From the NCBI RefSeq assembly GCF_000380565.1, contig NZ_AQYJ01000029.1, forward strand, positions 124,001 to 188,000: a DNA stretch of 64,000 nucleotides, read 5' to 3'. The notes under the pieces were generated by a model. The model saw nothing but the letters and a program-made list of their open reading frames with translations. It was not told the origin of the DNA and ran no database searches. Of this stretch, positions 40,223-50,415 are shown piece by piece. The translations under genes and the position numbers were made by a program. Positions within the stretch are counted from its first letter, which is position 1. Every line of letters starts with the position of its first letter. Source of the stretch: Microbulbifer variabilis ATCC 700307. Its GTDB lineage: Bacteria; Pseudomonadota; Gammaproteobacteria; Pseudomonadales; Cellvibrionaceae.

Positions 40223-41236
40223 ATGAACAATTTCAGGGATGAAAGTTTCCGGGCAATAAGGGTAGAAGAGGTTGCCGTAGGTAAGTTCGACCAGCTTTTG
40301 GTTGAAAGGCAGGTCTGTGACCTGCCAGACAATCCCTTGTTGCTTGCAGTTTCTCATTCCTCTCTGAATTTCAAAGACGCGATGTCCGCATTTGGTAACC
40401 GTAGTATTACCCGGGAGTATCCCCATACGCCGGGTATCGATGCGGTAGGCAAGGTGTTGGAGGATCATAGTGACACTTATAAACCCGGTACGGAATTGTT
40501 GGTCACTGGCTATGATTTGGGCATGAATACGCCGGGGGGCTTGGCAGAAATGATTGCCATTCCCCCCAAGTGGGCGTTGCCTCTTCCGCAGGGGCTTACT
40601 GCCAGGGAGTCAATGACTCTGGGTACGGCCGGCCTGACAGCCGCATTGTGTGTGGAGAAGCTCCTTGAATCTGGTGCGGTCCCTGAGGATGGGGAGGTTC
40701 TGGTGACCGGTGCTACGGGTGGGGTCGGATCAATTGCAGTGGCACTGTTAGCTAAGCTGGGTTTCCGTGTGGCGGCGGTGACAGGTAAATTGGAAGCTGC
40801 GGACTTCCTGACTAATTTAGGTGCCTGGAAAGTTCTCGATAGGGATACCTTGGCTCCATTTGCCAGTAAATCTATGGCAAAGCCTCTTTGGGCCTGGGCA
40901 ATAGATACTGTAGGCGGTGAAACACTTTTCAATGTGATTAAGTCATTGGCCTATGGTGGCGGTGTTGCTGCTTGTGGAATGGCCTCCGGGGCACAATTCC
41001 ATGCCAACGTATTCCCCTTTATTTTGCGCGGCATCAGCCTTTTAGGTGTCGATAGTGTTGAGCTACCAATTGAAAAAAAGAGCGCGGTTTGGCAGCGGCT
41101 TTCGAGGGATTGGTATATCGGTAATCAGCTCCGCGGGATCGCTGAAGATATTTCTTTGGAGCAGGCGCCGGAGTTTCTTGCTCGTATTCATAGGGGGCAT
41201 GGAATTGGCCGTTACGTGGTAAATATGTCCCTGTAA
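40223..41236 (+). CDS. Zinc-free MDR oxidoreductase, AcuI/YhdH family (acrylyl-CoA reductase-like)
   Basis: A 337-residue medium-chain dehydrogenase/reductase. The N-terminal SSLNFKDAMSAFGNRSITREYPHTPGIDAVGKV and the nucleotide loop LVTGATGGVGSIAVALLAKLGF are those of YhdH/AcuI, which reduce acryloyl-CoA to propionyl-CoA with NADPH. No zinc-binding cysteines are present, in keeping with the family. In marine bacteria AcuI helps detoxify acrylate from DMSP, but no other DMSP genes are here. It stands alone after sohB (50-base gap). Confidence 0.88.
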   Translation: MNNFRDESFRAIRVEEVAVGKFDQLLVERQVCDLPDNPLLLAVSHSSLNFKDAMSAFGNRSITREYPHTPGIDAVGKVLEDHSDTYKPGTELLVTGYDLGMNTPGGLAEMIAIPPKWALPLPQGLTARESMTLGTAGLTAALCVEKLLESGAVPEDGEVLVTGATGGVGSIAVALLAKLGFRVAAVTGKLEAADFLTNLGAWKVLDRDTLAPFASKSMAKPLWAWAIDTVGGETLFNVIKSLAYGGGVAACGMASGAQFHANVFPFILRGISLLGVDSVELPIEKKSAVWQRLSRDWYIGNQLRGIAEDISLEQAPEFLARIHRGHGIGRYVVNMSL

Positions 41237-41356
41237 GCAGCTTAACTTTTCGGAATAATAATTACAAAATCCAGATTTTTAACTGAGTTGATTTATAGGC
41301 TGCATATAAGCATTGGTATTTGTTTGTCCGCTTTGTTTTCAATAGCATTTTGGTAA

Positions 41357-42658
41357 ATGCTGTTATTGGCGGTCTATTTCTGTTGGAAGAGCACATTGTC
41401 TAAAGGTAACAACGAGTCTTCATTTCTCGATGAAAACAGCGCGCTGGTTCTCTCCGGTGGTGGTGCCCGTGCGGCATATCAAGCAGGTGTGCTAAAGGCC
41501 TTGGCGGAGGTGGTACCAGAGGATAATCCTCGGCCTTTTAAAATTATCTGCGGCACCTCTGCTGGTGCGATGAATGCAATGATGCTGGCTTCCCATCCCG
41601 GCACCTTCAAAGAAGCCGTTGATAGCATGTGCTCTGTGTGGATGAGCCTCAGTGTTGAGCGCGTTTATCGTACTAGTTGGTGGAGCCTTATAGGCAATCT
41701 ATTTTCAATTAGCCGATCATTACTTAACCAGGGGGTGGGGCGACAAAAACCTCTGGCACTACTCGATAATTCACCTCTGAGAAAATTGCTCAAGGAAGTT
41801 ATCGACTTTCGCAATATTCAGAAAAATATCGATGCTGGGCATTTACATGCCACTTGCATTAACGCACTTTCCTACAGTGAAGGTGAGTCAGTCAGCTTTT
41901 ATCAAGCTGCCGATGGCGTGAAGAGTTGGCAGCGCTTTAGGCGATTTGGTGTGCCTACCGAGCTAACCGTGGATCATTTACTCGCATCAGCAGCTATTCC
42001 AGCAATCTTTCCCGCTGTCAGAATTGAAGATATTTATTTCTGTGATGGTGCCATACGTCAAATGGCCCCGATCAGTCCCGCTTTGCACCTTGGTGCAAAG
42101 CGGGTGTTTATTGTAGGTGTATCGGATAACCGCTCCCCCATACACTGGGGTAGCCGGCGCACTGACAGGCAAATGCATTCTCCTTCAATGGCCCAGATAG
42201 CTGCCCAGTGGTTCAACGCTGCCTTCATTGACAGCCTTGAGGGGGATTTGGAGCATATGGATCGGGTCAACAGCTTGTTGGAATCTGTAGAAAAAGAGAA
42301 ATATTCCGATTTGGCGCCTTTGCGCCCGGTAGAGTCTGTGGTGATTGAGCCCTCGCAAAGCCTTGCCTGGCTGGGAGGGAAAAAGCTGCAGTTTCTTCCC
42401 CCTGCGCTGCGCTGGCTATTTCGCTCCACAGGTGCCACCAGTGCCGGAGGCGGTGTATCAGCTGCCAGCTATCTGCTCTTTGAAAGACCTTATATAGAGG
42501 AATTGATTGAGCTCGGATATCAGGATGCAATGTGGGAAAAGGATAAGCTAAGTCATTTTTTGCGGCCTGTAACAGAAGTTATCGAAGGTCGTAAGGGCTT
42601 GTTTGGAGTTCGAGGGAAAGATTCGGAAGGTACCCCAAATGATAACGCTCGGGAATAG
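41357..42658 (+). CDS. Patatin-like phospholipase
   Basis: A 433-residue patatin-domain protein. The oxyanion loop SGGGARAAYQAGVLKAL (about 32-48), the nucleophile elbow CGTSAGAMNAM (serine about residue 72) and the dyad aspartate in FCDGAIRQ (about 228) are all visible. Such proteins are lipid acyl hydrolases; the C-terminal 180 residues (with WLGGKKLQFLPPALRWLF) are a further helical part. The start is uncertain: ATG 41357 lacks a good ribosome site, and the first 25 residues look like extra sequence. Confidence 0.87.
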   Translation: MLLLAVYFCWKSTLSKGNNESSFLDENSALVLSGGGARAAYQAGVLKALAEVVPEDNPRPFKIICGTSAGAMNAMMLASHPGTFKEAVDSMCSVWMSLSVERVYRTSWWSLIGNLFSISRSLLNQGVGRQKPLALLDNSPLRKLLKEVIDFRNIQKNIDAGHLHATCINALSYSEGESVSFYQAADGVKSWQRFRRFGVPTELTVDHLLASAAIPAIFPAVRIEDIYFCDGAIRQMAPISPALHLGAKRVFIVGVSDNRSPIHWGSRRTDRQMHSPSMAQIAAQWFNAAFIDSLEGDLEHMDRVNSLLESVEKEKYSDLAPLRPVESVVIEPSQSLAWLGGKKLQFLPPALRWLFRSTGATSAGGGVSAASYLLFERPYIEELIELGYQDAMWEKDKLSHFLRPVTEVIEGRKGLFGVRGKDSEGTPNDNARE

Positions 42659-43080
42659 CTCCAATAGCCAGTAGTTAATATCGCAAGGGAACGTTGAGAA
42701 GTATTCGGTCGATAAAAGTGGTTTGTTTCGCTATGCGTGAATTTATTGGTTGTAACAAATTCCTATCTGACCGTTTTGTTGGTTAACGGTTGCGCTTATT
42801 GGCTTATCTCTCTTGCACCTCTTGAAGTGTTCACTTGTTATGTTGGAAGTCTACATGCTTTTGTTAGTGCGCCTTCTGTGGTTGGCTTCTCAGGGTGGTG
42901 TTTTTAACTTTTGATGACGCGGTTGTGGGGGTTATTCTTGCCCGGATATTGTAAGGCTTGGGCTTTTGATGAACATCCCATTAAGTAAGTTAATGAGGAA
43001 TTGACTGCGCCTATTCAGGTATGCAGAATTGCTGCTTTTGTACATTTGTACCATAAAATTGGGGTCATTGGGGAAGCCAG
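42659..43080. other. Gene-free region before the Rhs protein
   Basis: A 422-base AT-rich spacer. I find no ORF with family-like sequence, no tRNA and no terminal repeats. It must carry the promoter of the giant Rhs gene. It marks the start of the lower-GC accessory stretch. Confidence 0.45.
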
Positions 43081-46000
43081 ATGTTTCATTTGAGCAATAG
43101 TAATGCAGTTCAGTACGTATTTAGATGGCTTATTTTATTGGCCTGTATACTGCCTTTATCGCTCAAGGCTTCAAGTTTTGATTCCCAAGGCCAAGCTATT
43201 TATTTAAAGGATATCGATGGTGACGGTGACCTGGATTATTATGTCATCAGCAATAGTCGATATTTAATTTTACATGGAGATATTGCCACCCCGATTGCCT
43301 TGCCCCCCAGGCCTTCATACGTGATTTTTGCTGACGGAACTATTGCTCCGTATAGCGTGCCAGAAGATGAGCTGACGGGATTTACAAGGCTTGAGGAAAA
43401 TATTGACTTCTACTACGGTGATTTTGATGGTGATTCTGTAGTAGATATCCTGTTCAGGAGCCAAAATACTAACGAGCCACCTTTTGTAGTGGTAGGTGTT
43501 TCTGGTGATGAGGTTCCGACTTCTGTTGTTTCATATTCGCGCTCTAGTGACCTCTCTGAATTACTAGCTGATTCTAATAATACGTTCTATGTTGATGACA
43601 TTGATGGGAACGGACAGGATGATCTGGTTCTTAAAGGCAGAAAAGAATATCTCGTAGATACTGCTTTCCTTTCTAACGGAAGTCTTCCATCGATTGAGCA
43701 GGATATTGTTTCTTCGGGCGTAAAGACCCCTACAATGGCCGGTAGCTCTGCTGGTCAGTTCAGGGTTAATGAGTCAGGTAGTGCGACTTATTCACTTGCT
43801 ATAGCAGCAGGGGTGGGTACTGCCGGTGTTGTCCCTCAATTATCTTTAAATTACCAAGGTAATACAGGTAATGGGTTACTGGGCAAGGGGTGGTCTATTG
43901 GGGGGCTTTCCGGAATTACCCGTTGCCGACAAACATTGGCCACGGACGGAAAAGCTTTACCTATCAGCTGGAGTCCTTCGGACAGGTTTTGTCTGGATGG
44001 CCAAAGGCTAATTAATGTTTCCAGTAAATCTTATGGTGCGGACGGCGCACAATACCGTACTGAGATCGAATCTTTTGTAAAAGTCACATCTCACGGCAGT
44101 ATAGGAACGGGTCCTGCCTACTTTACCGTTGAAAGAAAAGATGGCTCAACCAGTTGGTACGGTAATACAGCCAACTCAAAGTCTTATGCCAATGTGTCAG
44201 AAGGTAAGGTTCTCTCATGGATGCAGAACGAATTTCAGGATAGCGTTGGAAATAGAATTGAATTCGAATATGAAGGTGATTCTGATAGCGGGAAGCGAAT
44301 CCACGAAGTAAGATATGCATATGGAGCAGGAGCTAATGCGGCTTCAGTCCAGTTTACTTATTCGGATAGGCCTGATTACTTACAAGCTTACACTGCCGGG
44401 TACCTTTTTAATACAACGAAACGGCTTTCCAAAATTACGTCTGCCGCTGATGGCAGTACCCTGCGTGAATATAATATTAATTACCAGCTGGTAGCTGATA
44501 ATATATCCAAGAATCAGACCTCCCTTATAGATAGTATTCAAGAGTGTGTAGGCAGTAATTGCTTGCCGGCACTCTCATTTGAGTGGTCTCAGTACTCCTT
44601 AAATTACGGAACTTCCAGTGGATCTGTTGATTTTACGGCAAACAAAAGCCGTTCTTTAAGAGATTTCCAATTTGGCGACTTCAATGGCGATGGATACCAA
44701 GATGTTGTTTGGTTGGAGATGGATACTGATAGTGCGAGTGATCAGGATCATCAAATTAAGTATGCATTATCAAATGGCGCATACTTAGCTCCTGCAACTT
44801 ACTCAAATGGCCAAAAATATTTATTCTCCGGGGCAAATGCAAACGAGGATATCAGTATTGCGGTTTTAGATTACAATGCTGATGGCCGCTCAGATATTGC
44901 TGTATACGATGACCGCTACACCAGTAAAACTTGGCATGTCTACCTTTCTACTTATGTGGATTCCCAGTGGAAGCTTTCATCCGATCCTATTGATACCGGA
45001 GTAGGAGAGAGGGATGGTGTCTTTGTCGATGTCAACTCTGATGGTCTGTCCGATTTGGTTGTGGTGGGTGGATCAACTTTACTAGTCTATCCCTTACGAG
45101 CTAGCTCGGATCCAATTAGTTCCAAGACTTATTATCGGTTCGGCTCAGCTAAAAGCTATTCCTTAGAGTTGCCTTCCGGTAAATCAATAAGCCGTTTGAC
45201 CAACTCTCCATTGAAAGCAGCTACTGCGGATTTCAATGGGGATGGTAATGTTGACATTCTGATTGCTTTGGAGAGACCTTATGTTAGCGGTTGTAAGGAC
45301 CCTGACAATAAAGTGGTGGACTTGGATTTTTGCCTTGATGAAAATGGGGATTTGAAAAGCGGTTTTAAATATATTTATTCGGCAGGACCCTCTGGGCATG
45401 CGGCTTTTGTATTTAACGCTGAAACAGATAGCTACGACCTTTTTGCAAGCCTGGGAGGTAATACTGCAAAGTCTCATGTCGCAGCGGACTTTAATGGTGA
45501 TGGTTTAACTGACCTGCTATTGCAGGAATCTTCTTCGTCAAATCTTTATCTCAGTACTGGGAAACAACTGGTAAAAGTAACCCCTAGCAGGTTTGCTTCA
45601 GAGCAAGCCGGAGCCCTGGACTATAACCAGGATGGGATGCTGGATGTCTACTGGCCTGATCATGATGCGGGATTGTTGCGGGTAGAACTTTGGGATCCCC
45701 AGACTTCCAGCTTTGGAAAGTCTATCTTTATTCAGACTGTACCCAATAATGACGATTACCTACACATCTTTGCTGATATCAATGGGGATAATCAGCCGGA
45801 TTATCACAAGATAAGCGATGAAGGCTTTTTAACATCCTATGTATCCAACTATGGGAACTCTGCAAATAGGGATATTCCCAACAAGGTATTAACCAAAATT
45901 GACAATGGGCTGGGTAATACCACTGATATCTCCTATACCAGCACCATTAGGAGTTGGTTCTATAGTCGCCTTGAAATGTCGAAAACCCTTGAAGGTAAGG

Positions 46001-49000
46001 AGTGTACTACTACTCCGTCTGAGAGAGATGAGAACGGCGTAGAGATCCCCGGAAGTACATATTGTTATCTAAAGCAGGCCGCTAACACGGCGGACTTTTA
46101 TACTGCACTGAATGGTCCATGGGTCCTTCCGGAGGATAGTGTCACCCTAGGAAAAGATGCACCGGTTCTCGATGTGTTGATACCGATGTACTTAGTTTCT
46201 AAAGTGGAGAGTACTTCTCCAGCTGCCGGCTCCTCTCCCGGTGCTGTTGATTACACGGCGAAAAGTGCTGTTTCGTATGAATACGCACAGATGAAACTGC
46301 AGGCTGCTGGGCGAGGGATGCTGGGCTTCCAGAAGATCTCCACAACTGATGAGCAAACGGGTGTAGAGACATCCACTTACTACCGCCAGGACTACCCGTT
46401 CACTGGTATGCCCTTGCAAACCGAGGTTCGGTCTGCCTCAAAGGCATTGATACGAAAGGCTGCCAATACCTGGAGCTTGAAGGGTTGGAATGGTTCTGAC
46501 ACCTCTGTCTATCCTTATCAGCCATATCTAGAAAAGGTAGTAGAGGAAACCTATTCTCTTGAAAATAACGGAAGTTCACATGGTGAGCACCTGCAAACCG
46601 TTATTACAGAGAATAGTTATGATAATGATGGAAACGTTACCTCAATAAAACTGAGAACTATTGATGAGGCCACTGGTGAGCAGTTTATTAAAAATACACT
46701 CAACTGCTTCGGCGGTTCTATGGCTGCCCATCCGAGCTCACTTTGTTCCGGTGGTACTGATTGGGAGTCAGAAAAGGGGCGCTTGAGCTTTACCAGGGTA
46801 ATCAACAGCCGCCCGGGCCAGGCAGATCATGTTCGTGAATCTGCCTTTACTTATCATACCGTTGGAAGTTTAAAGGGCCTGCTCCTTACTGAGGTTGTTG
46901 AGCCAAATAATGCTGAGTTTACGCAAACTACTACTTATGAATATGATGGCTTCGGTAACATTCAGAAGAAGACTTTGAGCGCAGAGGGTGAACAGAGTCG
47001 CTATACACGGACTGTTTATGATATTTCTGGGCGTTTTGCGAATAAGAATTACAATAGTCTTGAGCATTTAACAGAAGAAGTAATCAGTCGAAATGCATAT
47101 GGAGCGCCCCTGGAAGTTCATGGGCTGAATGGCTTTAAGAGTTACTTTAGCTATGACGTGTTGGGCCGTGAGACTTATCGCTACGATAACTCTGGAGCGG
47201 ATGCACGAACTCAATATTCACTCTGTGGTTCAGGTTGTATTACCGGTGCAAAATATAAGGTTGTAAAAAGTAACAGCACTGGATCTACCTCTGTCGAGTA
47301 TATGGATGCGCTTGGAAGAGCAATTCGTACAGAAACTCAGGGTTTTGATAAAACTATTTATATTGACCAGGAATATGACAGTCTTGGCAGGGTGAAATAT
47401 GTCAGCGAGCCTTACTTTTCTGGTAATGGCCGGGTTTGGAGTAAGACTGAATATGACCTGTTAGGGCGAGCAGTAAAAGTTACTGCACCTGATAGTTCGC
47501 AGTCCTCAGTCATTTATGATGGTCTCACGACTGTTACAGTAAATGATAAGGTTCAAAAGAAAACAGAGAAGAAAAATGTTCTCGGGGAGTTGGTAGAAGT
47601 TATTGATGCGCTTGATGGTCGTATCAGCTATGAATACGATAATCAGGGCAATCTTCATAAAGCCCACTCTTGGGGACTAACAAATTCGGCAGGAACACAT
47701 GTTGAAGAGAATGATGGCCTCACCTATCCAATTTCTGTTGTAATTTACTACGATGATTTGGGCCGCAAGACCAGGATGTATGATCCAGATAAGGGTGAGT
47801 GGCCCTATACCTATACCAAGTATGGCGAAATCGAAACCCAGACCGATGCCAATGGTCATAAGGTCGAGTTCACTTATGATACTTTGGGGCGCAAAAAAAC
47901 TCGTATCGATCGCCGCAATGGCAGCACTATTACCGGTAATGTAACTTGGCATTACGATACCGCCAGCAATGGGGTGGGGCAGCTCGAGTTGGTGGAGGAC
48001 TCCATTAGCGGCTACCAAGTGCTCTATCAGTACGATGGTATTGGCCGTAACAATACACAACTGGTGGATTTCGATGGTACTGGCCCGCAAGTGGCTTATG
48101 TGACTACCACAGAGTTTGATAGTTATGGGCGTGTATCCAAAACGTATGATGCTCTGGATGACTTGTTATCCAGTGGTCAGTCTGGTACTGAAAACCATTA
48201 CAATAACTATGGGCACCTTGAGAAGATCACCGATCTGGGTTCGGGGGATTTGATCCAGCAGGTGCTGGAACATACTGCCCGTGGCCAGTTAAAACGCCAG
48301 CTATTGGGTAATGGTGCAACGAATGCCTACGGATATGATAGCGAGACTGGGCGTTTGCTGACTCAGACCTCAGATGTATTGGGGGTATTCGGTGTTCAGA
48401 ATATTCGTTACAGCTGGGATACACTTGGGAATTTGAAAAGTCGCCATAACCAGAGCGGCAGTAAAGATCTGAGGGAAAGCTTCTGCTACGACGCCTTAAA
48501 TCGGCTGGTGAAGAGCCATATCGGCTCGGGTGACTATAACTGCTCAGGATTGGCCTCTTCTCAGCAGGATCTGCGTTACAACGCTATCGGTAATATTGTC
48601 TATAAAGCTGGCGTTGGCGATTACACATACGGAAATAATGCGGGCCCACACGCTGTTACCTCTGCTGGAGGTGTCGCCTATCGCTATGATAACAATGGCA
48701 ATATGATTTCCGATGATTTTGATGGTGGTCGTAAAATTGAGTACACCACCTTTGATAAATCAGAGCGAATCGAGAAGGGAAATCATATAACCGAGTTTCT
48801 CTATGGTGTGGAGCGATCTCGCTATTACCGTAAGGATACCAATAGCACAACTGGCGAAGTCACTGAAACCTGGTATATCGGCAACATAGAGCGTATTGAA
48901 AAGTCCTCCAACCCTGGTGAAATCCAGTGGAAGCGTTACCTTGCGGGGACAGCGATCTATACCCTGACTACAAACTCTAACTATGCAGTACAGTCGACAG

Positions 49001-50415
49001 AAAAAGTATTCCAGTACCTGGATCACCTGGGCTCAGTAGACCTGCTCACCGATGAGGGCGCAAATGTAATTCAGCAAATGTCCTTCGATGTGTGGGGGCA
49101 GCGTCGCAATTCTTCGGATTGGAGTGCGCTGAGCCAGTCTAGCCTAGCTGGCTTTGATACAGTTAATACGACACGGGGATACACTGGCCATGAGATGCTG
49201 GATGCAGTAGGCCTCATTCATATGAATGGGCGGATTTATGATCCGAGGCTGGGGCGCTTTATGCAAGCGGATCCGTTTGTCCAGGCGGCAGCGGATACCC
49301 AGATGTATAACCGCTATTCCTATGTGCGTAACAACCCTCTTAACGCTACCGATCCAAGTGGCTACTTTATTTTTACCTTGGGGGCGATTGCATTATCTGC
49401 TACTGGTGCTATTTCTAGTTATACAGCAGTAGTGGCTACGTTTGCATTTGCTGGTTTCGCAGATGCTCTTGTTCAGGGTGCAAGCTTCGGGCAAGCACTT
49501 AAAGCAGGACTTATTTCAGGGGTTACTGCCGCAGCCTTTTATGGGATTGGAGAATATTTCTCGGCGCTTGAAGGAGCCAATCAGGCAACAGCCTTGCAAT
49601 ATAATCTCCAGTTCCTTGATTCTACGTCAGCCTATATTCAGGCCGGTAAGGTTGGCCTTACAACTGCCCAATCGCTGGGTAAGATAGCTGCGCATGGATT
49701 AGCTGGAGGCGTAATGTCTGTAATTAGTGGAGGAAAGTTCGGTCATGGCTTTGCATCTGCTGGATTGACACAGGTGGCTGGAGGTCAAATTGGTCGAATA
49801 GGTGGAGGTTCTACAGCAACAGGGCCAACTCTTGCTCGGATAGCGGCTGCTTCTGTTCTTGGCGGTACGGCAAGCAAGATCACTGGAGGGAAGTTCGCAA
49901 ATGGCGCGATAACTGGAGCATTCAGCCGTGCGCTAAATCATGAGCAACATCTTGCACAAAAGAGCAGATCTCCGCTGGATGAGGCTATTGGTAACGCTCA
50001 TTGGCGACTTGATGCTCTTAGACGTGGCCTTGAAGATGCAAACTCAATTTGGGAAGGTCAACACTTAGGAATGTATGTATATGAGGTCGATGGGAAGTAT
50101 ATTCTATCACAACCCTTTCCAGCAGACGTGGAGGGTGGTTATTTGATTAACCCAGATAATCAAGGGTTTGCGGGCACCTCATTTTCTGTTGATCTTGACG
50201 AAGTAAATATAGCTGCTGTAGCTATTAATGATGTATCTGGGACATGGCGATCTCCAGAGCAATGGAGTAAAGGGGTTTATCTAAACTGGTCTAATCAAAT
50301 TGATGGGCCTGTTTCTGTGACTATTAATAATAATAGTTATCCTTGGTATAAAACTAGCTGGAGATTTCAACAGGATCAATGTATGAGAACTGGATGGAAA
50401 GATGGGCCATGTTGA
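43081..50415 (+). CDS. Secreted SpvB/TcdB-type Rhs-repeat polymorphic toxin candidate, 2444 aa
   Basis: A single 2444-residue frame. An N-terminal signal (FRWLILLACILPLSLKAS) points to Sec export. Scattered calcium-type repeats D-x-[ND]-x-D-G are seen at about residues 43, 117, 174, 532, 600, 650, 717, 802, 846 and 899 (for example DFNGDGYQD). The SpvB segment is at about 225-290 (GNTGNGLLGKGWSIGGLSGI), a TcdB-middle-like part at 930-1150 (GRGMLGFQKI), then YD/Rhs repeats 1284-2050 (YDLLGRAVKV, YDTLGRKKTR). The Rhs core ends LGRFMQADPF ... NPLNATDPSGY (2057-2096). A glycine/alanine-rich pre-toxin (GGKFGHGF, GGKFANGAITGAF) leads to an unrecognised C-terminal domain of about 150 residues. The stop overlaps the start of a lipoprotein gene. 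No VgrG, PAAR or TcA gene is near. Confidence 0.88.
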   Translation: MFHLSNSNAVQYVFRWLILLACILPLSLKASSFDSQGQAIYLKDIDGDGDLDYYVISNSRYLILHGDIATPIALPPRPSYVIFADGTIAPYSVPEDELTGFTRLEENIDFYYGDFDGDSVVDILFRSQNTNEPPFVVVGVSGDEVPTSVVSYSRSSDLSELLADSNNTFYVDDIDGNGQDDLVLKGRKEYLVDTAFLSNGSLPSIEQDIVSSGVKTPTMAGSSAGQFRVNESGSATYSLAIAAGVGTAGVVPQLSLNYQGNTGNGLLGKGWSIGGLSGITRCRQTLATDGKALPISWSPSDRFCLDGQRLINVSSKSYGADGAQYRTEIESFVKVTSHGSIGTGPAYFTVERKDGSTSWYGNTANSKSYANVSEGKVLSWMQNEFQDSVGNRIEFEYEGDSDSGKRIHEVRYAYGAGANAASVQFTYSDRPDYLQAYTAGYLFNTTKRLSKITSAADGSTLREYNINYQLVADNISKNQTSLIDSIQECVGSNCLPALSFEWSQYSLNYGTSSGSVDFTANKSRSLRDFQFGDFNGDGYQDVVWLEMDTDSASDQDHQIKYALSNGAYLAPATYSNGQKYLFSGANANEDISIAVLDYNADGRSDIAVYDDRYTSKTWHVYLSTYVDSQWKLSSDPIDTGVGERDGVFVDVNSDGLSDLVVVGGSTLLVYPLRASSDPISSKTYYRFGSAKSYSLELPSGKSISRLTNSPLKAATADFNGDGNVDILIALERPYVSGCKDPDNKVVDLDFCLDENGDLKSGFKYIYSAGPSGHAAFVFNAETDSYDLFASLGGNTAKSHVAADFNGDGLTDLLLQESSSSNLYLSTGKQLVKVTPSRFASEQAGALDYNQDGMLDVYWPDHDAGLLRVELWDPQTSSFGKSIFIQTVPNNDDYLHIFADINGDNQPDYHKISDEGFLTSYVSNYGNSANRDIPNKVLTKIDNGLGNTTDISYTSTIRSWFYSRLEMSKTLEGKECTTTPSERDENGVEIPGSTYCYLKQAANTADFYTALNGPWVLPEDSVTLGKDAPVLDVLIPMYLVSKVESTSPAAGSSPGAVDYTAKSAVSYEYAQMKLQAAGRGMLGFQKISTTDEQTGVETSTYYRQDYPFTGMPLQTEVRSASKALIRKAANTWSLKGWNGSDTSVYPYQPYLEKVVEETYSLENNGSSHGEHLQTVITENSYDNDGNVTSIKLRTIDEATGEQFIKNTLNCFGGSMAAHPSSLCSGGTDWESEKGRLSFTRVINSRPGQADHVRESAFTYHTVGSLKGLLLTEVVEPNNAEFTQTTTYEYDGFGNIQKKTLSAEGEQSRYTRTVYDISGRFANKNYNSLEHLTEEVISRNAYGAPLEVHGLNGFKSYFSYDVLGRETYRYDNSGADARTQYSLCGSGCITGAKYKVVKSNSTGSTSVEYMDALGRAIRTETQGFDKTIYIDQEYDSLGRVKYVSEPYFSGNGRVWSKTEYDLLGRAVKVTAPDSSQSSVIYDGLTTVTVNDKVQKKTEKKNVLGELVEVIDALDGRISYEYDNQGNLHKAHSWGLTNSAGTHVEENDGLTYPISVVIYYDDLGRKTRMYDPDKGEWPYTYTKYGEIETQTDANGHKVEFTYDTLGRKKTRIDRRNGSTITGNVTWHYDTASNGVGQLELVEDSISGYQVLYQYDGIGRNNTQLVDFDGTGPQVAYVTTTEFDSYGRVSKTYDALDDLLSSGQSGTENHYNNYGHLEKITDLGSGDLIQQVLEHTARGQLKRQLLGNGATNAYGYDSETGRLLTQTSDVLGVFGVQNIRYSWDTLGNLKSRHNQSGSKDLRESFCYDALNRLVKSHIGSGDYNCSGLASSQQDLRYNAIGNIVYKAGVGDYTYGNNAGPHAVTSAGGVAYRYDNNGNMISDDFDGGRKIEYTTFDKSERIEKGNHITEFLYGVERSRYYRKDTNSTTGEVTETWYIGNIERIEKSSNPGEIQWKRYLAGTAIYTLTTNSNYAVQSTEKVFQYLDHLGSVDLLTDEGANVIQQMSFDVWGQRRNSSDWSALSQSSLAGFDTVNTTRGYTGHEMLDAVGLIHMNGRIYDPRLGRFMQADPFVQAAADTQMYNRYSYVRNNPLNATDPSGYFIFTLGAIALSATGAISSYTAVVATFAFAGFADALVQGASFGQALKAGLISGVTAAAFYGIGEYFSALEGANQATALQYNLQFLDSTSAYIQAGKVGLTTAQSLGKIAAHGLAGGVMSVISGGKFGHGFASAGLTQVAGGQIGRIGGGSTATGPTLARIAAASVLGGTASKITGGKFANGAITGAFSRALNHEQHLAQKSRSPLDEAIGNAHWRLDALRRGLEDANSIWEGQHLGMYVYEVDGKYILSQPFPADVEGGYLINPDNQGFAGTSFSVDLDEVNIAAVAINDVSGTWRSPEQWSKGVYLNWSNQIDGPVSVTINNNSYPWYKTSWRFQQDQCMRTGWKDGPC

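Noticed and set aside
43081..50415. DNA repeats within the Rhs gene as possible CRISPR or tandem repeats
   Set aside because: The similarity is at protein level (YD and D-x-N-x-D-G motifs) with divergent DNA and no regular spacing.
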